Below, piece by piece: positions 19,290 through 30,011 of a stretch of DNA of 60,418 bases (position 1 is its first letter; each line of letters opens with the position of its first letter). The DNA is taken from positions 1-60,418 of the forward strand of contig JAPDJP010000008.1 of assembly GCA_029259055.1 (NCBI GenBank), given 5' to 3'. This stretch comes from Thermoplasmatota archaeon. GTDB taxonomy: Archaea > Thermoplasmatota > E2 > UBA202 > JdFR-43. The notes beneath the pieces are model-generated. The model was given only the letters and a program-made list of their open reading frames with translations, was not told the origin of the DNA and did no database searches. The position numbers were made by a program, and so were the translations under genes.

Positions 19290-22200
19290 ATGAAAGGGAA
19301 AGAGATATATAAGTTGGGCGTTTTGGCTTTGGCAATAATAACTATTTTTTCAATAACAATCCACACAACATCTGCTGCAAGTCCACCAACAACCACAATA
19401 AAAGTAGGGGAGCCATCTTTTGGTATATTAAACGAATGGGTATCTGTTGAAACACCAATTTGGGTTAATGGTTCCGATGCTGATGGAGACTTAAAGGCAA
19501 CTTATTATAAAATATACTACAATGGATATTGGCATCCATTAAGTCCAAATGACACATATTGCGGTAACTACAATATAACATATTATAATGACGAACTTTG
19601 GTACATAAGATATAATGAAACAGTTGATTTTGCCCCAATACATTTTCATGAAGAATGCGAACATAAAATAGAATATTTCAGCATAGATGAAGCAGGAAAT
19701 GAGGAAGAACATCATATAAAAACTTTTTATGTTGATGATACTCCACCTCATTCATGGGTTGAGGTAGGAGATCCTCATTATGAAGAAAATGGAATTCAAT
19801 ATGTGACGACAAATACAGAAATAATTATATTAGCAAATGATTATGGACAGGAATGCGTTGTTGGAAACTGTACAATCTATTATAGATATTGGAAAGCAGG
19901 CACTCCAAAACCAGCATGGCAACAAGGCACACCAGGAACAAATGTTACTTTCAAGTTTGATGAAACATGTAAACATTATTTAGAATGGTTTGCTGTCGAT
20001 GTTCTTGGCAACAATGAAACAGAGGCAATCGGAGAGGTTCACAATATGACTTTTGAAGTAGATGATACCCCACCTACTTCAACAATTGGATTTGGCAATC
20101 CAAAAGTGGAAGATACAGTTACATATATAACATCATATACTCCAATTTATATAAATGCGACAGATACAAAATCTGGAGTAGATAAAATATACTATAGAAT
20201 AGTGTATAATGGTGAATACTCTCCATGGTACGAATCTGACGGAAACGCAACTTTTACACTATATGATTATGGCTATTTAGAAGATTGTCAGCATACTATA
20301 GAGTATTATGCTGTTGATGAATTAGGAAATGTAGAAGATATAAATCCAAAAACAGTATATGTTGATAATACGCCACCAGCTACTTGGAAGGAACACACTG
20401 GCACTGTATATGTAGAAAAACACCAAGTATTATTAAATGGAACAATATATAATAGGGTAAGATATAATACAACCGAAGGAAAATATACAATTCCACAAAT
20501 ATTCGGAACAGATATTGAGGTAACTGATGTAAAGCTTCAATGGGGTACTGAAGAAATAATAGGAAATGTTACAGGAGACTTGACTGGCCAATTCATGATC
20601 ATTATGGATGGGTTATGTATAGTAAGTGAGCCAGGTGTTAATTTTGGCCAAGGATTTAGTAGAGGTTCATTCTACTATTGGGATGAATATGGAGGATTTG
20701 ATGGATATTATGTTGCAGACCATACAAACTTTGGCTACACCCATGGCTTAATATATGCAATTGGATATGGAGATTATGAAGGAAAATATGTAACTGGAGA
20801 ATTCTATGGAGTAGTAAGTGGACCACCTGATTATATTAATTTTTCTGCAACTCTAAATTTCAGTTATGAAACATGGGTAACTGTCGGAACAAAGGTAATA
20901 ATTAAAGCTTACGATTTTAATGATCCTTGTGAAACAGGAACATATACAATACACTATAGGATATGGTATGATGGCAATTGGAGCGACTGGTATGAGAGTT
21001 CCAATGAAAATGCAGAATACACATTTGAAGAGGAATGTCTTCACATTTTGGAATGGTGGGTGGAAGATGATTTAGGTAATCCCTCGGAGCATTTCTTCCA
21101 AGTTTATAAAGTTGATAGCACACCTCCAGTAACATATAAGGAAGAAGGATTTACATATTATAATGCAACAGAGGATATATGGTATATAAAGCCCTGTACA
21201 CCAATTCAGCTTCTACCAGTTGATCCAGGAGATTGTGCAGTAGGAATAAATGTTACATATTGGGGATTTGTTGATGCAAATGGAAACTGGTGGCCAGATC
21301 CAGATACTGGCAAAGTTAATTACAGTGATTACACAGAAGATGATGTTGCATATTTTGTCACACCAATACATGATCACAATTATTGGTATAAATATGATCC
21401 AGAGAGACCAATTCATTGGCAAGAAGAATGTATCCACACACTATATTATTTCTCTGTGGACTATTTGGACAACATTGAGGGCACTATTGATTGTCAGGAA
21501 GACGATGACCCAGACCCAGATTATTATTTAAAGCCTGGCTTCAGGTATGGCCCGGATAGACAACAGGGAACAAATGATGATTATACATATGCAGTTAACC
21601 AGTATGCTGGACCAAACGGCATAGTTGGGGATCAAGATGATAATCAATGGGGAAATTCATGGTGTGTGCCATCCGCATCCGCATCATGCTTGTGGTGGTT
21701 CGCAGATTGGTATAACATGCCAGCCTTAAAATGCCAAGGGACGATTTATCAACTTGCCGATACATTAGGAAAGCAGTATATGAATACAGACCCATGGGCT
21801 GGAACATGGTGGAAGGATTGGATAAAAGGATTGAGAAACTATATTAATGATAAGGGATTGGGAGGAAGAGTTGATGTAACTTCTTATTCGAGAGCATCCT
21901 TTAGCTTCTCGAAATTAAAAGAAGAACTTGAAGAATGCCAGGATGTTATGTTGGCTATTTACTGGAATGGTAATTGGCATGCTGTGACAGTTTCATCAAT
22001 TGGAAACGCAAGAGATACGAATGCAGAAAATACTTTCGGAAAAGCCCCATTATACAAGCTTGATTTCATGGATCCATTAAAAGGAGACTTTGTTGATACA
22101 TGGATTTGGGATACAACACCACCGAAAATTTACTACCCAGATTATGACAATTGGTATGAAATAGGGATGGTTACAGTGTGTCCGAGAGTATATCAGAAAT

Positions 22201-24881
22201 ATAAAGTTGACGGAACAGCACCAACAACAACAAAGCATGTTGGAAATCCAAAATATGGAAGTAATGATGAGTGGGTAACATCTTCGACACCAATCTGGCT
22301 TAATGCAACAGATGGAGGAGAGTGTCCAGTAGGCGTTGAATATATCTATTATGAAATTTGGCTAGATGGCCAACTCATTGAAAATAAAACTGTATATGAT
22401 GGAAGTGAGGAAGATTTGGATGATGACTTTGGTGAAATCTCTGTTTTGATTTACTTTGAAGAGGAATCAAACCATACAATTAAATGGTATGCGGTTGATT
22501 ATTTAGGAATTGCAGAAAATATGAGCGAGCAAACACATTATGTGGATAATAGCGAGCCATTTATTGATATTGAGTTTGCTGGCCCCCATTGCCGATTAGA
22601 TAAAGACGCATATGGTGTTAATTACTCTACGATTACCCATATACTAAGCGATGATACAGGATTATGCACTGCCGGAATTAAAAATGTTACTTATAGGATC
22701 TGGTTTGATGGAACATGGCATCCTACAAGCGAGACCGATACATACTGTGGAAATGAGAATGTAACCTATTATGACGGAAAATACTGGTTTGTTGCAATAA
22801 ATGATACCGTAGAATTTACAAATATAAAATTCCATGAAGAATGTGTACATTATTTATACATAGAAGCAAAAGATAATTTGGGAAATGTTATAACAAGGAA
22901 CATAACATATGCAGTAGATGATAGCAAGCCAATTTCTTGGATTACTATTGGAGAGCCAAGATGGGGAGGAGATGAACATACATCCCATAACATATCAAAT
23001 ATGACTGTTGTGCAATTACACGGAATGGATGGAGGTTGCCTCAATAGATGGAAGATAATATATTGGATTGATGACCAAGATGTTCCATTTGAAGGAGGAT
23101 GGTATGAAGTAATTAATTTAACATTCACACCAGGAAACCATACCTTATATTGGTATGCAACAGATGGAGTAAATGATGAAGATTTACATAACCATACATT
23201 TTATGTAATTGCTGAGGATTGGGATTTCGAATATTCTCCATCATATATAACCACTTCAACTATTGTCTTCTTCTATGCTCATCAGCATGATAACCCTGTT
23301 TTGAACTTTACTTGGGACTTCGGAGACGGAACATACGGATATGGAGGCATTATTACGCATGTATTTGCAATGCCCGGATTGTACAATGTTACTTTAACAA
23401 TAACGGCCTTTGGAGGAGACTTGGAAAGAACGGTCACAAAGGCTATATTGGTATATCCATCATATCCAGACCCTTATCCACCAGTAGCTGATTTCAATTG
23501 GACGCCCTTAGAACCATCTACAAATGATGTCATACAATTTAACTGCTTATCATATGACACAGACCCATATGAGGCTGGATGGATTGTTTCGAGAGTGTGG
23601 ATTTTTGGCGATGGAACAATAATAGGAGGAAATGAATCATCACCAACTCATCAGTATGCTGATGATGGGTTGTATAATGTTACTTTGTATGTGTGGGACG
23701 ATGAAGGAGCTATTGCAACAATTACAAAACAGATAAATGTAAGCAATGTGCCGCCAGTAGCTAATTTCTCATACTGGACAGCTGACAAAACAGTATACTT
23801 TAATGACGAATCGTATGATACCGATGGCTCAATAGTTAACTGGACATGGAACTTTGGAGATGGTAACATAAGTTATAAACAGAATGTTAACTATACATAT
23901 GCGACCAATGGAGTATACAATGTTAGTTTAACAGTAAAAGACGACGACGGCGCCATCGCCACAATCTGGAAATTGATCTATGTGGATGTTGAATGGCCAG
24001 TTGCCAACTTTACTATTGAGCCATGTTGTGGAATACCCGGAGAAACAATTTACTTCAATAGTACATCTGATGATCCAGATGAATACATTGAAAATTATAC
24101 ATGGGACTTAGGTGATTATACATATGCATATGGAGATAAAGTAACACATTCATACGCCTATCCTGGCTTATATGACGTAACATTAACTGTTGTAGATTCA
24201 GACGGATTGACAGACAGCATAACCAAATCAATAAGGATATATGATATAATAAACTTCACACTAAAATTATATCCAGGATGGAATTTGATAACAGTTCCTG
24301 TCCAATATTACGGAAATGCGAGTGATTTGGCGGCATATATTGAGTACTATTGTGGCCCAGAAACTGTTCTTGCAATTGCAAGATGGAATGCAACAAGAGA
24401 CATGTTTGAAATGCATTTGACTTACGATCCATATCTTGACTTCCCAATAGAAGAGGGAGTTGGATACTTCATTTATTTGAATTACGAGATACCGGTAAAT
24501 ATAACATTTTATGGATATCCAATTTTAAGAGTCAATGTACCGGTGCAGGCAAGGAATTTGACAGGAACAAATACAACAGAAGGAGAAACAAACTGGAACT
24601 TATTAGGATGGTTTAAGTATGAAGCAGGATATGAAACAATGAATGTAACCGTATGGTTACCATATATAATCGAAAAGATAACAGGAAATAATGATACCAC
24701 TGGAACCAGCGTAGCAATTTGGGACGCAATTAATCAAACATATCTATTATACATGCCAGGTATTCCACCTTCAATGTGGCAAAATCTATCATACTTCGAC
24801 ATAGAAACAGGAATGGGCGTTTTTGTGTGGCTACCACCTGTTCCAGAAGGAACATATTGGCAAGATAGCCAGTGTCCATAA
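19290..24881 (+). CDS. Giant secreted protein (1863 aa) with Ig-like repeats, an internal papain-like/C39-like domain and PKD modules
   Basis: A signal peptide (about 1-29, ending TTSAA) is followed by Ig-like repeats of about 100 residues. Each has paired Cys, an IYYRIWYDG core and a closing YVDDTPP linker. Residues about 745-940 differ: NSWCVPSASASCLWWFADW, then WHAVTVSS. Cys792 and His897 are spaced as in papain-fold C39-like peptidases, so this may be a protease or autoprocessing domain. More Ig repeats follow, then about four PKD modules (WDFGDGTYGYG, WTWNFGDGN). The C-terminal domain opens YPGWNLITVPV and contains a second, related block (ETNWNLLGWF). There is no terminal anchor or sorting motif, so how it is held is unclear. 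Its stop overlaps the next ATG by one base (TAATG). Confidence 0.9.
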   Translation: MKGKEIYKLGVLALAIITIFSITIHTTSAASPPTTTIKVGEPSFGILNEWVSVETPIWVNGSDADGDLKATYYKIYYNGYWHPLSPNDTYCGNYNITYYNDELWYIRYNETVDFAPIHFHEECEHKIEYFSIDEAGNEEEHHIKTFYVDDTPPHSWVEVGDPHYEENGIQYVTTNTEIIILANDYGQECVVGNCTIYYRYWKAGTPKPAWQQGTPGTNVTFKFDETCKHYLEWFAVDVLGNNETEAIGEVHNMTFEVDDTPPTSTIGFGNPKVEDTVTYITSYTPIYINATDTKSGVDKIYYRIVYNGEYSPWYESDGNATFTLYDYGYLEDCQHTIEYYAVDELGNVEDINPKTVYVDNTPPATWKEHTGTVYVEKHQVLLNGTIYNRVRYNTTEGKYTIPQIFGTDIEVTDVKLQWGTEEIIGNVTGDLTGQFMIIMDGLCIVSEPGVNFGQGFSRGSFYYWDEYGGFDGYYVADHTNFGYTHGLIYAIGYGDYEGKYVTGEFYGVVSGPPDYINFSATLNFSYETWVTVGTKVIIKAYDFNDPCETGTYTIHYRIWYDGNWSDWYESSNENAEYTFEEECLHILEWWVEDDLGNPSEHFFQVYKVDSTPPVTYKEEGFTYYNATEDIWYIKPCTPIQLLPVDPGDCAVGINVTYWGFVDANGNWWPDPDTGKVNYSDYTEDDVAYFVTPIHDHNYWYKYDPERPIHWQEECIHTLYYFSVDYLDNIEGTIDCQEDDDPDPDYYLKPGFRYGPDRQQGTNDDYTYAVNQYAGPNGIVGDQDDNQWGNSWCVPSASASCLWWFADWYNMPALKCQGTIYQLADTLGKQYMNTDPWAGTWWKDWIKGLRNYINDKGLGGRVDVTSYSRASFSFSKLKEELEECQDVMLAIYWNGNWHAVTVSSIGNARDTNAENTFGKAPLYKLDFMDPLKGDFVDTWIWDTTPPKIYYPDYDNWYEIGMVTVCPRVYQKYKVDGTAPTTTKHVGNPKYGSNDEWVTSSTPIWLNATDGGECPVGVEYIYYEIWLDGQLIENKTVYDGSEEDLDDDFGEISVLIYFEEESNHTIKWYAVDYLGIAENMSEQTHYVDNSEPFIDIEFAGPHCRLDKDAYGVNYSTITHILSDDTGLCTAGIKNVTYRIWFDGTWHPTSETDTYCGNENVTYYDGKYWFVAINDTVEFTNIKFHEECVHYLYIEAKDNLGNVITRNITYAVDDSKPISWITIGEPRWGGDEHTSHNISNMTVVQLHGMDGGCLNRWKIIYWIDDQDVPFEGGWYEVINLTFTPGNHTLYWYATDGVNDEDLHNHTFYVIAEDWDFEYSPSYITTSTIVFFYAHQHDNPVLNFTWDFGDGTYGYGGIITHVFAMPGLYNVTLTITAFGGDLERTVTKAILVYPSYPDPYPPVADFNWTPLEPSTNDVIQFNCLSYDTDPYEAGWIVSRVWIFGDGTIIGGNESSPTHQYADDGLYNVTLYVWDDEGAIATITKQINVSNVPPVANFSYWTADKTVYFNDESYDTDGSIVNWTWNFGDGNISYKQNVNYTYATNGVYNVSLTVKDDDGAIATIWKLIYVDVEWPVANFTIEPCCGIPGETIYFNSTSDDPDEYIENYTWDLGDYTYAYGDKVTHSYAYPGLYDVTLTVVDSDGLTDSITKSIRIYDIINFTLKLYPGWNLITVPVQYYGNASDLAAYIEYYCGPETVLAIARWNATRDMFEMHLTYDPYLDFPIEEGVGYFIYLNYEIPVNITFYGYPILRVNVPVQARNLTGTNTTEGETNWNLLGWFKYEAGYETMNVTVWLPYIIEKITGNNDTTGTSVAIWDAINQTYLLYMPGIPPSMWQNLSYFDIETGMGVFVWLPPVPEGTYWQDSQCP

Positions 24882-27745
24882 TGAAAAAGCCCTCCTTTTC
24901 CCTTTCTATTTTAATTTTTGTTTTTATTATTTTTACTATTTTCATGAATAATAGCAATGCGCAGGCTCCTCCAAATCCTCACCCAGTTTTTGGCTACATA
25001 TATTATGGAATAAGTAATATAAAAATAGAGAACGCAACAGTGCGGGTTGAAAATTTGGATAGAAATATAACATACAATGCAACCGTGATCGGAGGAGCAT
25101 ATATTTTTAATGGAAGCGATGTTGGAGAAAGCGGTGATACTTTAAAAATACATGTTTATAAAGATGAGAGATGGAACGGAAATAAAACAATGCTTTTAGA
25201 TTTTTCTTATGCTTTTCAGAATGTTTCCATAAATGTTTTTCCTCGCTGGAACAGTAGACCAAACAAGCCGATAATACAAGCTCCTGATAGTGGCTACATA
25301 GGAGTAAATTATGAATTTGTTATAAATTGTAGTGATTTTGATAATGATTTTATAAGGTATTTTGTTGATTGGAACGGAGATGGAATATTTGATGAAGAGA
25401 GCTCATGGCTAAAAAATAGCTATACAACTTATCATCAATGGAATAAGAGAGGAACATATTCCATAAAAATAGAAGCTGAAGATGTGGCTGGGGAAAAGAA
25501 TTCAACAATTTTTAATATTTCAATTAAGGAAAAAAACGTTCCTCCTATAATAATAAATTATTATCCTCCCAACAATGCTAAAAATGTTAGTACAAGAATA
25601 AACTTATCCTTAGAAATAACAGATTTAAATGGGGATTTAATGAACATTTCCTTTTATATTAACTCATCCGATTTTTCTCAAACATTTTACATAAAAAATG
25701 TAACAAATGGAAGTTATTCGATTTCTTTAAACTTAAAAGGTCATACTGTCTATTATTGGAAGACAGTTATAGATGATGGAAAAAATCTTACTATTTCCCC
25801 AACTTTTAATTTTGAAACAAAAAACAATATTCCCATTTGCCCATCGCTAAATCTTTCATTAAATGAAGATGAAAATATAACGATAGATTTAAATGCATTT
25901 GATGTTGATGGAGATAATCTGTCATATTATATTTTTTCCCATCCACTGCATGGAAATGCTTCTATTAAAGCATCCCAGCTATTTTATATACCGGAAAAGA
26001 ATTATTTCGGAGACGATTTTATCAAAATTAAGGTTGAGGATGAATATGGGGGAATAAATTTTTCCTATATTGATATAAAAATTTTACCGGTAAATGATGC
26101 TCCAGAAAATCCAGTAATAAATGGAATATCAGATGGATATGCAAATAAATCATACAGTTTCTATATATATTCCTATGATGTAGACGGGGACAAGATAAGA
26201 TACGGAATAGATTGGAATGGAGATGGGAAAATTGATGAATGGACAGATTATAGCAAATTTGGAATATCAAAGGAACATTTATGGAAAAAGGAAGGTACAT
26301 ATATCATAAGAATAGTTGCTGAAGATGAAAATGGCTTAAAAAGTTATGGCGTAAAACAAATAAAGATAAGAAAAAATATTAAGCCATACATTGAAATTTT
26401 AAAGCCAAAAAATGGAAGCATCATTTCAGGAAAATTAGTTATCGAGGGAAAAGCATGGGATGATGATGGAGAGATTAAGAAAATTGAAATAAAAATAGAT
26501 GATGGAGAATGGATTAATATAGGAACAGAAAAAAATTGGAGTTATGTAATTGAAAAAATAGAAAGCGGAAAACATATAATATATATACGTTGTTATGATG
26601 GCTACAATTACACATTAAATTATGTTGAAATAAGTAAGGATAAAAATAATGAAATACCTTTAGAAACATTTATAATAATGGTAGCAATTTTAATAGCTCT
26701 CATTTTATTTAGAAACATGAAACATTTTATGAATTATCTACTGTTAGCTATTTTCTTAATAGCAATAATTTCAAATGCCCAGGAAATAGAAGGACCTCAT
26801 GCAATAGTTGGACATATTTATTTTGGTAATGGAGAGCCAGCAAAAAATTTTGTTATTACTGTTAAAAATATTGATAATGGCGAGGAAATAGAAAATGAAA
26901 GAATTTACAAGGAAGATAACTATTTCCAATTTGATGTGGGCAAGCCGGGACCTGGCTGGAGTTATGGGGATCGAATAAAAATCCTTGTGGAGTGTTATTA
27001 TAGAAATGTTTTGTTTATAGGGAGTAAAGAAATTATAATTGAAAAAGGGCTACCTTATCAGGAAGTAAATATACACATTTATCCCTCCTCTCCTTCTCCT
27101 CCAAAAATAAATGGTATATTGCATGGCTGTATCAATGTGTCATATAATTTCTCTGTTTTTTCAACAGATCCGAATAACTTTAAAATATCATATGGAATAG
27201 ATTGGAACGGAGACGGAGAAATAGAAGAATGGACAGATTATATGGAATCAGGAAAAAAATGTTTTGTTGAGCATTTATGGAAAGAAGCTGGTAACTATAA
27301 TATAAAAATTATAGCGAAAAATGAATATGGTGCCAAATCATCCGCCTATTTAAAAATCAAAATAGAAGAAAAACCTTTAATGCAATTAATATATCCAAAA
27401 GGAGGAGAGAACTTAAAAGGATTAGTAAATATCTTATGGAATATAACTGGGGAAAATATAACAATAAAATGTTTTAATGGAGAGGAATGGTATGTAATAG
27501 CTGAAAACATTAGTAATACTGGTAATTATTTATGGAATACAAGAAATTACACAAATGGAAAATATTTTCTAAAAATTGAAGTATATGAAAATGGAAAGCT
27601 AATAAACGAAATTCAGTCAGATTATTTTTACATAAAAAATGGGGGCAAAATACCTTCCTTTTCCATTTTACTAACATTGGTCTCCTTTATTTGGCCAATA
27701 ATTAAGCGGGCGCGGCGGGATTCGAACCCGCGACCTGCAGCTTAG
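24881..27745 (+). CDS. Fused two-unit secreted protein with Ca-binding-type loops; C-terminus runs into tRNA-Arg
   Basis: From ATG 24881 (TAATG coupling) the product is 954 aa. Residues 1-612 begin with a signal peptide (ending NNSNA), then HPVFGYIYYG and PKD/cadherin-like modules with DWNGDG-type loops. They end in a hydrophobic segment (IPLETFIIMVAILIALILFRN). Without a stop the frame continues at Met613 (nt 26717) with a second signal-like sequence (LLLAIFLIAIISNAQ) and a second copy of the layout: GHIYFG, DWNGDGEIEEW, then IPSF plus a hydrophobic tail and KR. Each unit looks like one complete exported protein; the ORF joins them. The last 13 codons are antisense tRNA-Arg sequence. A lost stop between tandem paralogues is the simplest explanation; a sequencing error is possible. 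Confidence 0.85.
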   Translation: MKKPSFSLSILIFVFIIFTIFMNNSNAQAPPNPHPVFGYIYYGISNIKIENATVRVENLDRNITYNATVIGGAYIFNGSDVGESGDTLKIHVYKDERWNGNKTMLLDFSYAFQNVSINVFPRWNSRPNKPIIQAPDSGYIGVNYEFVINCSDFDNDFIRYFVDWNGDGIFDEESSWLKNSYTTYHQWNKRGTYSIKIEAEDVAGEKNSTIFNISIKEKNVPPIIINYYPPNNAKNVSTRINLSLEITDLNGDLMNISFYINSSDFSQTFYIKNVTNGSYSISLNLKGHTVYYWKTVIDDGKNLTISPTFNFETKNNIPICPSLNLSLNEDENITIDLNAFDVDGDNLSYYIFSHPLHGNASIKASQLFYIPEKNYFGDDFIKIKVEDEYGGINFSYIDIKILPVNDAPENPVINGISDGYANKSYSFYIYSYDVDGDKIRYGIDWNGDGKIDEWTDYSKFGISKEHLWKKEGTYIIRIVAEDENGLKSYGVKQIKIRKNIKPYIEILKPKNGSIISGKLVIEGKAWDDDGEIKKIEIKIDDGEWINIGTEKNWSYVIEKIESGKHIIYIRCYDGYNYTLNYVEISKDKNNEIPLETFIIMVAILIALILFRNMKHFMNYLLLAIFLIAIISNAQEIEGPHAIVGHIYFGNGEPAKNFVITVKNIDNGEEIENERIYKEDNYFQFDVGKPGPGWSYGDRIKILVECYYRNVLFIGSKEIIIEKGLPYQEVNIHIYPSSPSPPKINGILHGCINVSYNFSVFSTDPNNFKISYGIDWNGDGEIEEWTDYMESGKKCFVEHLWKEAGNYNIKIIAKNEYGAKSSAYLKIKIEEKPLMQLIYPKGGENLKGLVNILWNITGENITIKCFNGEEWYVIAENISNTGNYLWNTRNYTNGKYFLKIEVYENGKLINEIQSDYFYIKNGGKIPSFSILLTLVSFIWPIIKRARRDSNPRPAA

Positions 27746-27781
27746 GAGGCTGCCGCCATATCCTGGCTAGGCCACGCGCCC
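27707..27781 (-). tRNA. tRNA-Arg (anticodon CCU)
   Basis: The minus strand gives a full cloverleaf. The acceptor GGGCGCG pairs with CGCGCCC, followed by discriminator G. The D-arm is GCCU...UGGC, the anticodon arm GCAGC-CUCCUAA-GCUGC with anticodon CCU, the variable loop AGGUC and the T-arm GCGGG-UUCGAAU-CCCGC. It is 75 nt, with no intron and no encoded CCA. It reads AGG codons. The 3' half overlaps the end of the convergent surface-protein ORF (27707-27745). Confidence 0.95.
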
Positions 27782-27823
27782 CCTTATTATAATTATCATT
27801 ATATTTTTTTAATTTTGTGGGAT

Positions 27824-29965
27824 TTATTTAGGACTTATTTTTGGATGCCAGTCGAAAGAAAATTTTGGAATATAATATGGAAAATGTAATAAGTATAGAA
27901 TTTTTAATTTTATGCCAATATAATCGTCCCAATAATTTCCCTTCCATTTGTTTGTAATGGCATCATCTCTTGCATTCATTGCATTTTCTATAAAATTATT
28001 TGAAAAAATTTTGTTGAATTGACTCCTCCATCCAAAATATATTCCATAATGCTCATTCTTCTTAATTGTGTTTTTTGTTATGAAATTATAACTAGAATTA
28101 ACAAATTGTAAGCCATGCATATTCCCAAAAATTGTATTATTTATTATGGTAAAATTTCTTGAATTATATAAATAAATTGAATACCAATTTTTATAAAATT
28201 CATTATTTTTAATTTTCCCATTTTTACCTTCTACCCATAATCCATACCATTCATTAAATGAAAAATTATTTTTAACAACATCAACATTATTAGTATATTC
28301 TTCCCATACCCCAAACCAATTATTCATAAAAATATTTTTCTCAATTCTTCCATTCGTTTTATTTAACCATATTCCATATTCATTGTTTTTTATGAGATTC
28401 CCTCTTATTAAACAATCTTTTCCTATAACAAATATGCTCCTATTGAAGAAATATATTTTGTTTTTTTCAATTTGCGCCCCATTTCCATAACAAATTAGAC
28501 CAATTCCTTTTTTATATCCTTCAATTGAAAAATTTTTTATTTTGATATTTGGAGCTTTTAAAATAATTCCATTTGTTATTATTTTCGCTCCTTCCCCTAT
28601 AATTTCAAGAGATTTGTTTATAAATAAATCCTCATAATATGTTCCATTCTTAACAATTATAACATCTCCATCAGATGCGTTATCTATTGCATCCTGTATT
28701 CTAGTGTAGTTTTCTCCTTCTCCTACATAAAAAATATTTCTAATTCCTGCTACCGAATTTCCTCCGATCATCAGAGTAGGATCCCCAAATATTTCAAATT
28801 CTTCAACAGCTTTCATATGAAAAGCTTTTGCAACACCGTTTTCCCAATTGAAAGAATCTAAATATTCTTTTATTGCTTTGCCCCATGCCTCCCCTAAAAA
28901 TTTGCATTTTGTTAGTTCTTTGCAAAACAATATATGAAGCTTACCAAGAAACATTCTTGTAACATTTTTTCCATGGCCAATCCAACATAAACCTGTTGAG
29001 CCAATACTCGCTATAGCTTTTCCTTTAGAAACAAAAAACCAATTAAAACATTCAGTACTCCTATTAAACTGGGCTAATCTTGCTCCAGATGTGATAATGA
29101 TAGGTAAGTAATCATTTTTTAATTGTAAAATATTCCATCTCCTATAATAAATCCATTTTTCATCATTTTTCTTATGAGTAGCCCATAAATGATGATTTCC
29201 CGCTCCTTCAAATATTACTATCTTAGCTCCTTTATTTATGGCATCATTTATTTTTTTGTAATTAAGTTCTTCCGAAGCATATATTTTTGTTATGTTATAT
29301 CCTTTGAACTGTTTTGCAATTTCATCCAATAAATATTCTCCTTCCGCAATATCCCAAGGATCGTGCAAATATAAATCGCCCCCACACAAAACAATATTTT
29401 TATTGATACTCCCTTGGTATTTAATTATATTTTCGATTACTCTTTTCAATTCCCTCTCATTTCTTACTGGCAATCTTCCAAGATAAACATCTGGATATAA
29501 ATCAACTTCATCTGTTAATTTCTTGCCATCAATATCATGTTCATACTCTCCATAAAATCCATTTCCATTTGTATCCCATGAAGCAAATTCCCCATTTTTA
29601 TCATATATATCAGCATAATATAAATCGCACGGAAATCTTCTCTCATATTCCCAAGAGGAACTTCTATCGTTTAAATATGAATAACATACTGGTATGAATT
29701 TCTCTCCCCCAACAAGCAAAACATATTTTATTCCCCACTTTTCTATCGCTTCCTTAATAAAATATTTGAGCTTTTCTGGTGTATTTTTTTCTCCCAAGCC
29801 TGCAACTATTGTTTTTATTCCATGCTCTTCTTTATACTCCTTAAATTGTTCGAGCAAATCTTTCCATTTATCTGGGCATATAATCAGAAAATCGTAATTT
29901 TGGCTGGAGAAAGTGAAAGGTGGAAAAACCATTACAATGAATATGAAAATAGCCAACCATTTCAT
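27824..29965 (-). CDS. Secreted C25 (gingipain-fold) pseudopeptidase fused to a parallel beta-helix domain
   Basis: The 713-aa product has a signal peptide (about 1-21). Its C25-like region (about 24-405) is closely related to the divergent neighbour (DFLIICPDKW, YVLLVGGEKFIP, CDLYYADIY, YPDVYLGRLPVRNE, FGDPTLMIGG). Residues about 415-690 are right-handed beta-helix coils rich in NxxxxN and IxxN steps. Aligned to the neighbour, the catalytic SGHG is EGAG (Ala255) and the catalytic DAC is SGA (Ala295). Both members of the Cys/His dyad are therefore missing and it is unlikely to cleave peptides. A role in binding protein or glycan substrates is plausible. It shares a 46-bp promoter region with the active paralogue. 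Confidence 0.88.
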   Translation of the reverse strand: MKWLAIFIFIVMVFPPFTFSSQNYDFLIICPDKWKDLLEQFKEYKEEHGIKTIVAGLGEKNTPEKLKYFIKEAIEKWGIKYVLLVGGEKFIPVCYSYLNDRSSSWEYERRFPCDLYYADIYDKNGEFASWDTNGNGFYGEYEHDIDGKKLTDEVDLYPDVYLGRLPVRNERELKRVIENIIKYQGSINKNIVLCGGDLYLHDPWDIAEGEYLLDEIAKQFKGYNITKIYASEELNYKKINDAINKGAKIVIFEGAGNHHLWATHKKNDEKWIYYRRWNILQLKNDYLPIIITSGARLAQFNRSTECFNWFFVSKGKAIASIGSTGLCWIGHGKNVTRMFLGKLHILFCKELTKCKFLGEAWGKAIKEYLDSFNWENGVAKAFHMKAVEEFEIFGDPTLMIGGNSVAGIRNIFYVGEGENYTRIQDAIDNASDGDVIIVKNGTYYEDLFINKSLEIIGEGAKIITNGIILKAPNIKIKNFSIEGYKKGIGLICYGNGAQIEKNKIYFFNRSIFVIGKDCLIRGNLIKNNEYGIWLNKTNGRIEKNIFMNNWFGVWEEYTNNVDVVKNNFSFNEWYGLWVEGKNGKIKNNEFYKNWYSIYLYNSRNFTIINNTIFGNMHGLQFVNSSYNFITKNTIKKNEHYGIYFGWRSQFNKIFSNNFIENAMNARDDAITNKWKGNYWDDYIGIKLKILYLLHFPYYIPKFSFDWHPKISPK

Positions 29966-30011
29966 ATTTTCAAATTTAAAAAGTTTATATATAGTTATGC
30001 CAATTTTATCT
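29966..30011. promoter_or_regulatory. Bidirectional promoter between the two C25 paralogues
   Basis: Only 46 bp separate the two start codons. On the plus strand tttatatata at 29984-29993 is centred about 24 bp before ATG 30012, as expected for a leaderless archaeal transcript. The minus-strand promoter must use the caaatttaaa stretch nearby. The overlap suggests joint or competitive control. Confidence 0.5.

Noticed and set aside
19290-24881. CRISPR or tandem DNA repeat array in the giant surface gene
   Set aside because: The repeats are protein-level Ig modules with diverged DNA; no regular direct repeat with spacers occurs anywhere in the window.
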